Assembly: GCA_019242065.1 (NCBI GenBank)
Contig: JAFAWJ010000659.1
Location: 1 to 33,271, forward strand
DNA from: Chloroflexota bacterium
GTDB lineage: Bacteria > Chloroflexota > UBA6077 > CF-72
Direction of reading: 5' to 3'
DNA: 33,271 nucleotides
Shown here: piece by piece, positions 8,476 to 15,219 of the stretch
Numbering within the stretch: position 1 is the first letter of the stretch
Layout of the letters: each line of letters starts with the position of its first letter
The notes under the pieces: generated by a model
Told to the model about the DNA's origin: nothing
What the model saw: only the letters and a program-made list of their open reading frames with translations
Databases searched by the model: none
Position numbers and translations under genes: made by a program

Positions 8476-9525
8476 TTGTCCTTGTCGATGCTCGGCCGTG
8501 GCGCCCGCCTGCTAGCCTCCGTCAGCCTCGTCGGCGCCAGCGCCGCCGCCACCGCGGCCCCCGCCGCCCTGGCCCAGACCGGCACCCAGCCCGTCACCCT
8601 CACGCTGTACAACGGCCAGCACGCCGCGACCACCAACGCCCTCGTCGCCGCCTTCACCCAGAGCACCGGTATCCAGGTCAACGTCCGCTCCGGCGAGGGC
8701 TCCGGCCTCACCAATCAGATCATCGAAGAGGGCTCGGCCTCGCCCGCCGACCTGGTGTTCACCGAAAACTCGCCCGAGCTGATGGTGCTCGACGAACAGC
8801 ACCTGCTGGCTCCGGTCGACCCGCAAACCCTCGCCGCGGTTCCCGCCCAGTACAACTCGCCCGAGGGCGACTGGGTCGCCGTCGACGCCCGCGCCACGGT
8901 CCTGGTCTACAACCCGTCGCTGGTCCCCCCCGATCAACTGCCGGAAAGCATCCTGAATCTCGCGGACCCGGTGTGGCAGGGACGGATCGGCATCGCCCCC
9001 GCCGAAAACGACTTCCAGCCGGTAGTCACCGCCGTCATCAAGCTCAACGGCGAAGACGCGGCCCGTCAGTGGCTGACGGGCGTCAAGGCCAACGCGGCGC
9101 AGACGTACAACGGCAATACCGCCATCCTGAACGCGGTCAACAACGGCCAGATCGCCGCGGGCATCATCAACAACTACTACTGGTTCCGCCAGGCAGCCGA
9201 GGTCGGGCCCGACAACATGAAATCCGCGCTCTACTACTTCGGTCACGGCGATCCCGGTGCGCTGGTGGATGTCTCGCCGGCTGGTGCGCTGGCCTCCAGT
9301 CAGCATCCGGCTGAAGCCCAGGCCTTCCTCCAGTTCCTGGTCAGCCCCGCGGGTCAGCAGGTCATCGCCACCACCAACGATTTCGAGTACCCGCTGGGCA
9401 GTGGCGTGCAGCCCGACCCGAGCTTGAAGCCATTCGCCTCTCTCGATCCGCCGGATCTGTCCATCGCCGATCTGGGCGACGACACCATGGCCGTCCAGTT
9501 GCTGCAGCAAGTCGGCCTCCTGTAG
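8476..9525 (+). CDS. Fe(III)-type ABC transporter substrate-binding protein
   Basis: I choose TTG at 8476, 9 bases after GGGAGG (8461-8466); ATG at 8488 is an alternative without a ribosome-binding site. The 349-residue product has an N-terminal hydrophobic stretch (LLASVSLVGASAAATAAPAA) ending near ALAQ, with no lipobox cysteine. The mature part, starting VTLTLYNGQHAATTNALVAA, resembles FbpA/FutA/AfuA: ADLVFTENSPEL, then GRIGIAPAENDFQPVVTAVI, and AAGIINNYYWFRQ, where the paired tyrosines correspond to the Fe-coordinating Tyr pair of that family. It delivers substrate to the permease and ATPase encoded directly downstream. Ferric iron is the most likely cargo, though some relatives bind thiamine, phosphonates or spermidine. 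No obvious Fur box is visible upstream. Confidence 0.87.
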   Translation: MSLSMLGRGARLLASVSLVGASAAATAAPAALAQTGTQPVTLTLYNGQHAATTNALVAAFTQSTGIQVNVRSGEGSGLTNQIIEEGSASPADLVFTENSPELMVLDEQHLLAPVDPQTLAAVPAQYNSPEGDWVAVDARATVLVYNPSLVPPDQLPESILNLADPVWQGRIGIAPAENDFQPVVTAVIKLNGEDAARQWLTGVKANAAQTYNGNTAILNAVNNGQIAAGIINNYYWFRQAAEVGPDNMKSALYYFGHGDPGALVDVSPAGALASSQHPAEAQAFLQFLVSPAGQQVIATTNDFEYPLGSGVQPDPSLKPFASLDPPDLSIADLGDDTMAVQLLQQVGLL

Positions 9526-9630
9526 GGAGAGAAGGAGGCACCCACCACGCAGGCTTCGTCAGCTCGCCTGGACGCGCTGCGCGTCTTCCCGCCCGAGATT
9601 GCCGAGACAGCGCCCCAGGCCACACCCGCC

Positions 9631-11193
9631 GTGGTCCAGCCAGGCTTGCGACAGCCCTGGCTGCGCGTTCACACGCCGTGGCCACTGCTCCTGGTGTCGA
9701 CCATCATCGTGGTCATCGCCCTGGTACCCGCCGGCTTCGTCGTCGTCCGCTCGCTGGCGATCGGCTGGGATCAGGCAGCCGCGCTGCTGTTGCGGCCGCG
9801 CGTCGCCGAACTCCTGGGCAACACGCTGCGGCTCACGGCAACCTCGACCGCGCTGGCTGCGCTGATCGGCATGGCGCTGGCGTGGTGCACGGAGCGGACC
9901 AATCTGCCGGGCCGCAACACGTGGGCCGTAGTGGCCGTGCTGCCCATTACCGTGCCGGCCTTCGTCAGCAGCTACTGCTGGGTGTCGCTCACGCCGGCCG
10001 TGCAGGGCTTCTGGGGCGCCGTGTTCATCGTCACGCTGGCCTACTGTCCGCTGGTGTACCTGCCGCTCGCCGCGGTGTTGCGCGGCATGGATCCGGCCCT
10101 GGAGGAGGTCGCCCGCGCACAGGGCTTCGGACCCCTTCGCACCTTCGTGCACGTGACGCTGCCCCAGGCACGCCCGGCCCTGTTGGGCGGATGTCTGCTG
10201 GTGGCGCTGAACGTCCTTTCGGAGTTCGGCGCTTTTTCATTACTGCGCTTTTCCACGTTCACGACTGAGATCTACACCCAGTATCAGCTCAGTTTTGACG
10301 GCGCCTCGGCGGCGCTGCTGACCAGCGTGCTGGCTGCCATGTGTGTCGGACTGCTGATTATCGAGGTCCGGCTGCGCGGTCAGGCCGCCGCGGCCCGCGT
10401 CGGCAAAGGCGCGGCGCGCCGCCCGCCACTGCACAACCTCGGCCGAGCGACGGTCCCGGTCCTGCTGGCGCTGTCGGCGTTCGCGATGGTGGCGCTGGTG
10501 GTACCGCTGGCCACGCTGGCCTACTGGCTGCTGACGGGCACCTCAGGCGCGCTGGTCAGCCGCGCACTCGGTCAGGCGGTGCTGAGCTCGGTGAGCCTGG
10601 GTCTTGCCGCCGCGATTGGCACCACCGCGTGCGCGCTGCCGGTTGCCTTGCTGGCGGTGCGCTTCAGCAGTCGGCTCAGTACGCTCGCCGAACGCAGCAC
10701 CTACGTCAGCCAGGTCCTGCCCGGAATCAGCATCGCACTCGCGTTCGTCGTTACCGCCGTGCATTTTGCGCGTCCCATCTATCAGACCACCGCCTTACTG
10801 CTGGTCGCCTACGCCGTCATGTTCCTACCACTGGCGCTGGTGGCGGTGCGCGCATCGGTCGCTCAGGCCTCCGCCAGCCTCGAGGACGTCGCCCGCTCGT
10901 TGGGCTGCACGCCCATGCAGGCGTTGCGGCGGGTCACCATTCCGCTCATCCTGCCTGGATTGGGTGCCGCCGCTGCGCTGGTGTTCCTGTCCACCGTCAC
11001 CGAGCTCACTGCCACACTGCTGCTGGCGCCCATCGGCACCCAGACCCTGGCCATGCAGGTCTGGTCGAACACCGACTCGCTGGCGTATGGCGCCGCGGCT
11101 CCGTACGCCGCCGTGCTGGTGGTGCTCTCGGCTGTTCCGACGTTCATTCTCACGCGGCAGCTGAGCTCGCTGGCTCCGCTAGCCGCGTCGTGA
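9631..11193 (+). CDS. Fe(III)-type ABC transporter permease, two fused membrane domains (FbpB-like)
   Basis: From the first canonical start (GTG 9631) the protein has 520 residues and about 12 membrane segments. It consists of two homologous permease domains, as in FbpB/SfuB. Each has a cytoplasmic EAA-type loop: EEVARAQGFGPLRTFVHVTL in the first half and EDVARSLGCTPMQALRRVTI in the second, the docking sites for the ATPase. The frame stays open and codon-biased upstream to 9541, and AAGGAGG at 9532-9538 points to a start near 9547, where the codon is ACG. The true N-terminus is therefore probably 28 residues longer than given here. It is 3' of the binding-protein gene and overlaps the ATPase gene by four bases. 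Confidence 0.88.
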   Translation: MVQPGLRQPWLRVHTPWPLLLVSTIIVVIALVPAGFVVVRSLAIGWDQAAALLLRPRVAELLGNTLRLTATSTALAALIGMALAWCTERTNLPGRNTWAVVAVLPITVPAFVSSYCWVSLTPAVQGFWGAVFIVTLAYCPLVYLPLAAVLRGMDPALEEVARAQGFGPLRTFVHVTLPQARPALLGGCLLVALNVLSEFGAFSLLRFSTFTTEIYTQYQLSFDGASAALLTSVLAAMCVGLLIIEVRLRGQAAAARVGKGAARRPPLHNLGRATVPVLLALSAFAMVALVVPLATLAYWLLTGTSGALVSRALGQAVLSSVSLGLAAAIGTTACALPVALLAVRFSSRLSTLAERSTYVSQVLPGISIALAFVVTAVHFARPIYQTTALLLVAYAVMFLPLALVAVRASVAQASASLEDVARSLGCTPMQALRRVTIPLILPGLGAAAALVFLSTVTELTATLLLAPIGTQTLAMQVWSNTDSLAYGAAAPYAAVLVVLSAVPTFILTRQLSSLAPLAAS

Positions 11194-12233
11194 AGCAGCT
11201 CCAGGTCACCAACCTCGACAAGAGCTTCCCCGGCCAGCCCGTTCTCCACCACCTGGGCCTGGATGTCGAGGCCGGCAGTACCACTGCGATCCTGGGCGCG
11301 TCGGGGTGTGGCAAGACGACCTTGCTGCGGTTGATTGCGGGCTTCGATCGACCGGACGGCGGAGAAATTCGCCTGGAGCACCGCCTGGTGGCCGGACCTG
11401 GCGCGTACGTCCCACCCGAGAAACGCCGCGTCGGCTACGTGCCGCAAGAGGGAGCCCTGTTTCCGCACCTGAACGTGACCGACAACGTGGCCTTCGGTCT
11501 GCCGCGCACGGAGCGGCGCGCCCGCCGCGTCCAGGAAATGCTCGAGCTCGTGGGCATGCCGCGTCTGGGCGATCGCAAACCCCACGAGCTCTCAGGCGGA
11601 CAACAGCAGCGCGTCGCGCTGGCCCGCGCGCTGGCGCCCGCGCCCAGCCTGGTGCTGCTCGACGAGCCGTTTTCAGGCCTCGATACCGGCTTGCGCGGCA
11701 GCTTGCGCGCCGACGTGAAACGCGCGCTGTCGGAGTTCGGGGCGACGACCTTGCTGGTGACCCACGACCAGGCGGAGGCGTTCTTCATGGCCGACGAGGT
11801 GGCGGTGATGCGCGGCGGGTGCCTGGTCCAGCGCTCCGATCCAGCCACCCTGTACTGGGAGCCGGCTGATCCGGCGGTGGCGCGCTTCGTCGGCGAGGCC
11901 AACCTGCTGGAGGCTGAGATCGATTCCACCTGGGCGGAGTGTGTGCTGGGCCATCTGCCCCTCCGCAACCCGGACAGCATCGGCGACGGACCGGCCCTGG
12001 TTCTGATCCGCCCCGAACAGATCGTGTGCCTCGGTTCAGCGCACCCCGGCGTCCAGGCTCGCGTCGTGGAAACCCGTTTTTTTGGACAGGCAGCGCTCGT
12101 TCTGCTGCAACTCGACCACGCGCCCCAACCGGTCCAGGTGACCGGCCTCACGCCCGGTTACGCCGTACCAGAAGCGGGTTCCATGGTCGCGGTACGCGTC
12201 GAGGGTGCGGTCACGGCACTCCCCTTCAAATAA
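11190..12233 (+). CDS. Fe(III)-type ABC transporter ATP-binding protein (FbpC-like)
   Basis: The 347-residue ATPase starts at GTG 11190, overlapping the permease stop (GTGA). Walker A is GASGCGKTT (residues 36-44), the signature is LSGGQQQRVALARAL (about 133-147), Walker B is LVLLDEPFSGLD (about 155), and the switch histidine lies in LLVTHDQAEA. The C-terminal 110 residues (SIGDGPALVLIRPEQIVCLG onward) form a TOBE-like regulatory domain, as expected for FbpC/PotA-type subunits. It energises the importer formed with the two preceding genes. The last 8 bases overlap the convergent MntP-like gene. Confidence 0.92.
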   Translation: MKQLQVTNLDKSFPGQPVLHHLGLDVEAGSTTAILGASGCGKTTLLRLIAGFDRPDGGEIRLEHRLVAGPGAYVPPEKRRVGYVPQEGALFPHLNVTDNVAFGLPRTERRARRVQEMLELVGMPRLGDRKPHELSGGQQQRVALARALAPAPSLVLLDEPFSGLDTGLRGSLRADVKRALSEFGATTLLVTHDQAEAFFMADEVAVMRGGCLVQRSDPATLYWEPADPAVARFVGEANLLEAEIDSTWAECVLGHLPLRNPDSIGDGPALVLIRPEQIVCLGSAHPGVQARVVETRFFGQAALVLLQLDHAPQPVQVTGLTPGYAVPEAGSMVAVRVEGAVTALPFK

Positions 12234-12762
12234 GGCCGCTGCCAATCGCCACCCCCACCCCAACCAGCGCCACGGGCGCCGCCCAGGCACTCAGCCGCTG
12301 CCAGCGCGCAATTCTGCCTCCAAGCTTCAGGCCGCACAGCGACAGGGCCGCCGTGACTCCGCCGACCACCACGGCCGAGGCCAGGATCGGATCGCCGCGC
12401 AGGCCGAACGCCACGCCCGCCACCAGCGTATCGAGGCTCACGCCAACCGACAGCAGGCAGAGTGCCCAGGGCGTGGCAGCCAGTTTCGCGGCTCGGCCGG
12501 CTGAGCCGCGTTCCTGCCACAACTGGTAGGCGCCCAGCACGACCAGGATCACCCCGCCTGCGTACTGCGCGAAGGATCCCAGCCACGCTGACGACGCGCT
12601 GCCCACCAGTTCGCCGCCCACGATCGCCGCCGCGCCCATCCCGCCGAACAGGATGAGGACCAGGGCGCGCCTGGTACGGCCAATGCCCTGCAAGCCGAGT
12701 GCCGCGGCCACCGCGAAATTGTCCACCGCCAGGAACGGTGAGACGAGGACAACCGCGAGCAC
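12226..12762 (-). CDS. MntP-like manganese efflux pump (DUF204 family)
   Basis: This 178-residue integral membrane protein has about six segments and an internal two-fold repeat. The half-repeats carry the paired acidic motifs of MntP: SPFLAVDNFAVAAALGL near the N-terminus and SVGVSLDTLVAGVAFGLRG in the middle. The Asp residues are conserved, although the usual DAF/DAL reads DNF and DTL. Members export Mn2+ when cytoplasmic levels are high. The GTG start (12762) follows an in-frame TAG three codons upstream, so it cannot extend much. No manganese riboswitch is visible in front of it, unlike many mntP genes. A LysE- or TerC-type exporter is the main alternative. Confidence 0.72.
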   Translation of the reverse strand: MLAVVLVSPFLAVDNFAVAAALGLQGIGRTRRALVLILFGGMGAAAIVGGELVGSASSAWLGSFAQYAGGVILVVLGAYQLWQERGSAGRAAKLAATPWALCLLSVGVSLDTLVAGVAFGLRGDPILASAVVVGGVTAALSLCGLKLGGRIARWQRLSAWAAPVALVGVGVAIGSGLI

Positions 12763-12821
12763 GCGCAGCTAAGCGTAAAGCCTCGCTTGTCGCGCGTTTG
12801 CGCCAGATCCTTAGAGAATTG

Positions 12822-12837
12822 TGATCAGGCACGATCA
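12822..12837. repeat. TGATC-6-GATCA inverted repeat between divergent mntP-like and MFS genes
   Basis: In the 117-base divergent intergenic space, TGATC (12822-12826) and GATCA (12833-12837) form an inverted repeat. The same bases also read as GATCAG repeated with a 10-base period. It lies 43 bases before the MFS start and 60 bases before the mntP-like start, so it could be an operator. Short repeats of this size also arise by chance. Confidence 0.25.
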
Positions 12838-12879
12838 GCCCAACCAACGTATAGGCTGTGCGTCAGGACTCACGGAGAG

Positions 12880-14169
12880 ATGTACACGTCGGTACGCCAG
12901 GGACTGCAAGGCGTCCCCCTGTCGCTGCGCCGCCTGCCCAGGTATCTGATCGGCAGCGACGTCAGCCCGACGGTCGTGCGCCTGGGGCTGACCAGCCTGT
13001 TCACCGACATCTCGTCCGAGATGATCAGCACGATCCTGCCCCTGTACCTGATCTTCTATCTGCACCTCAGCCCGGTCCAGTTCGGCCTGATCGACGGCCT
13101 GTACCAGGGCTCCTCCGCCCTGGTGCGCGTCTTCGGCGGGTACGCCGCCGACCGCTGGCATCGATACAAAGAGGTGGCCGGCCTCGGCTACTTTCTGTCG
13201 GCGATCACCAAACCCCTCATGCTCGCGGTCGGCGGCGCCTGGACCGCGATCGCCGCGATCATCCTCATCGACCGCACCGGCAAAGGCATCCGCACCGCGC
13301 CGCGCGACGCGCTGATCTCGTTGAACAGCTCACCGCAACAGCTCGGGGCTGCCTTTGGGGTCCACCGGACGCTTGATACGCTGGGCGCCATGCTCGGCCC
13401 GCTGGTCGCGTTCGCCATCCTCAGCCGCCTGCCGAATGGCTTCGACGTGGTATTCGTGGTGAGCTTCTGCGCGGCGCTGATCGGCCTGAGCATCCTGGCG
13501 CTGTTCGTCGAAAATCGCACGTCTACGCTGGTGCGCACACCCAAACAGCCAATCTCGTGGCAGAGCTCGCTCAACCTCCTGCGGGCGCCCGCCTTCCGCA
13601 AAGTGGTCATCGCCGGCGGTGCCCTGGCGCTGGCGACCATCAGCGACGGCTTCCTGTATCTCGAGCTGCAGCGGCGGTTGTCGTTCCAGGCAGCGTTTAT
13701 TCCGTTGCTGTACGTGCTGACCTCGCTGTCCTACCTCGTGCTGGCCGTGCCGTTCGGTCGGCTGGCCGATCGAATTGGCCGACGCTTCGTCTTTCTGGGT
13801 GGCTATCTGCTGCTGCTGGTCGTCACCGTCTCGCTGCTGCTCCCCTCGATCGGGGTGCCGGAGCTATTTGCCTGCCTGGCGTTTTTCGGTGCGTACTACG
13901 CGGCCACGGACGGCGTGCTGATGGCGCTGGCCAGTGAGTTGCTGACGCCGGAGCTGCGCACCAGTGGCCTCGCGCTGCTCGGCACTGCCACCGGTGTGGC
14001 CGCCCTGTTCGCATCGCTGCTGTTCGGCGCGGCCTGGACCGCCTGGGGCCCGGACGCCGCCGCTCGCCTCTTCGCCGCCGGGCTCGTGCTGGCGCTGGCT
14101 TTTAGCGTGTGGTCGCTACTTCGCCCACAATACGGTCGTGCCCTGGTCACCGCCCATGAGCTCGCGTAG
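12880..14169 (+). CDS. MFS transporter
   Basis: The start is ATG 12880, the first credible one; upstream codons are not hydrophobic and lack a start. The 429-residue product has about 12 membrane segments. It carries the MFS subgroup signature IDRTGKGIRTAPRDALISLN in the region of helix 4-5, and a motif-A-like loop FGRLADRIGRRFVFLG between later helices. Proteins with the RTGKGIRTxPRDAL motif are common in soil bacteria and mostly uncharacterised; relatives are annotated as drug or metabolite efflux. Its last 14 bases overlap the next gene, so the two probably form one operon. The substrate cannot be predicted. Confidence 0.87.
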   Translation: MYTSVRQGLQGVPLSLRRLPRYLIGSDVSPTVVRLGLTSLFTDISSEMISTILPLYLIFYLHLSPVQFGLIDGLYQGSSALVRVFGGYAADRWHRYKEVAGLGYFLSAITKPLMLAVGGAWTAIAAIILIDRTGKGIRTAPRDALISLNSSPQQLGAAFGVHRTLDTLGAMLGPLVAFAILSRLPNGFDVVFVVSFCAALIGLSILALFVENRTSTLVRTPKQPISWQSSLNLLRAPAFRKVVIAGGALALATISDGFLYLELQRRLSFQAAFIPLLYVLTSLSYLVLAVPFGRLADRIGRRFVFLGGYLLLLVVTVSLLLPSIGVPELFACLAFFGAYYAATDGVLMALASELLTPELRTSGLALLGTATGVAALFASLLFGAAWTAWGPDAAARLFAAGLVLALAFSVWSLLRPQYGRALVTAHELA

Positions 14170-15199
14170 CCCCGAGGGACCACCGCCGCGCTTCCGATTT
14201 GGCCGTACGGCCATCTTCGCGCTGGTGTGCTGCGTCTGCATCGCGGGTGCCTTTGGCTACACGCTGCTCGCGGCCTCGCGCTCGGGTGCATCCCGACAGG
14301 CTCCGGTCGACGTTGCCTCATCGTCGAGTCTGGCGGCCGTCGCCAGTCAACCCCACCTGGTGTTCGTCGATGGCAGCTCGCAGCATGTTGCGCTGGTACC
14401 GCTCGACGCGCCCGACAGTCCGCGGTCGCTCACCTCCCTGGCGTGTCAGCGCGTATATTTTGCCGCGGACCAGGGCCTGTGCCTGGGGCCGAACGGACTG
14501 GGCGTGGTCGACAGCGGCACCTACAGCTTCGACGCGAACTTTCAGGTCACGCACACCTACCCCGAGCAGGGGCTGCCCAGCCGGGTGCGTCTGTCGCCGG
14601 CGGGGACGCTCGGCGCAACCACCGTCTTCGTGGCCGGCGATTCCTACAACTCCACCGGATTTTCGACGCGGACCACGCTGCTCGATACGCACAACGGCGT
14701 CGCTCTCGACGACCTGGAGAATTTCTCGACGTTCTTCAATGGCCGCCCCTTCCAGTCCGTGGATTTCAACTACTGGGGCGTGACGTTCGCGAATGACAAC
14801 GATACGTTCTACGCCACGCTCAGCACCAACGGGCACACGTACCTGGTACGCGGGACCTCAGAGGGATCGGCGGAAATCGTGCGCGAAAACGCCGAATGTC
14901 CGTCGCTGTCGCCCGACAATACGCGGCTCGTCTTCAAGAAGCGTATCAGCGACGACCCGCTCGTCTGGCGACTGGCGGTGATCGATGTCGCCACGCTCAC
15001 CGAAACCTGGGCAGGCACCGAGACGCGCAGCGTCGACGATCAGGTTGAGTGGCTCGACAACGACGACATTCTCTACGGCGTCCAGGATCCGACGACCGGC
15101 CAGACCGACATCTGGACGGAGCCCCTCGATGGCAGCGCCCAGCCCCGCATGTTTCTTGCGAATGCGTCGTCGCCAGCCGTGGTGGGCGCCGCCTCCTGA
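14156..15199 (+). CDS. Membrane-anchored TolB-like beta-propeller protein
   Basis: The 347-residue product starts at ATG 14156, inside the end of the MFS gene. A short basic N-terminus is followed by one hydrophobic segment (residues about 18-38, TAIFALVCCVCIAGAFGYTL), so it is probably anchored with the bulk outside. The rest has repeating blade-like strands with WD40/PD40-style turns, for example ENAECPSLSPDNTRLVFKKR and VEWLDNDDILYGVQD. These resemble TolB/DPP-IV-type propellers. No catalytic triad is apparent. It is located between a transporter and a VWA protein in what looks like one transcription unit. The role is unknown; a binding or scaffold function is inferred from the fold only. 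Confidence 0.68.
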   Translation: MSSRSPEGPPPRFRFGRTAIFALVCCVCIAGAFGYTLLAASRSGASRQAPVDVASSSSLAAVASQPHLVFVDGSSQHVALVPLDAPDSPRSLTSLACQRVYFAADQGLCLGPNGLGVVDSGTYSFDANFQVTHTYPEQGLPSRVRLSPAGTLGATTVFVAGDSYNSTGFSTRTTLLDTHNGVALDDLENFSTFFNGRPFQSVDFNYWGVTFANDNDTFYATLSTNGHTYLVRGTSEGSAEIVRENAECPSLSPDNTRLVFKKRISDDPLVWRLAVIDVATLTETWAGTETRSVDDQVEWLDNDDILYGVQDPTTGQTDIWTEPLDGSAQPRMFLANASSPAVVGAAS

Positions 15200-15219
15200 T
15201 CTGAACGGGCACTTCGAGC

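Noticed and set aside
7349..8714. Long open frames on both strands over the sugar-binding lipoprotein (for example 7446-8714 and 7349-8194)
   Set aside because: They give Arg/Ala/Gly-rich products and only reflect codon bias. The minus-strand lipoprotein has a ribosome-binding site, Tat motif, lipobox and domain homology.
12763..12879. A yybP-ykoY riboswitch upstream of the MntP-like gene
   Set aside because: The GGGGAGUA and GACCUU blocks found at 24697-24811 are absent, and the space is only 117 bases.
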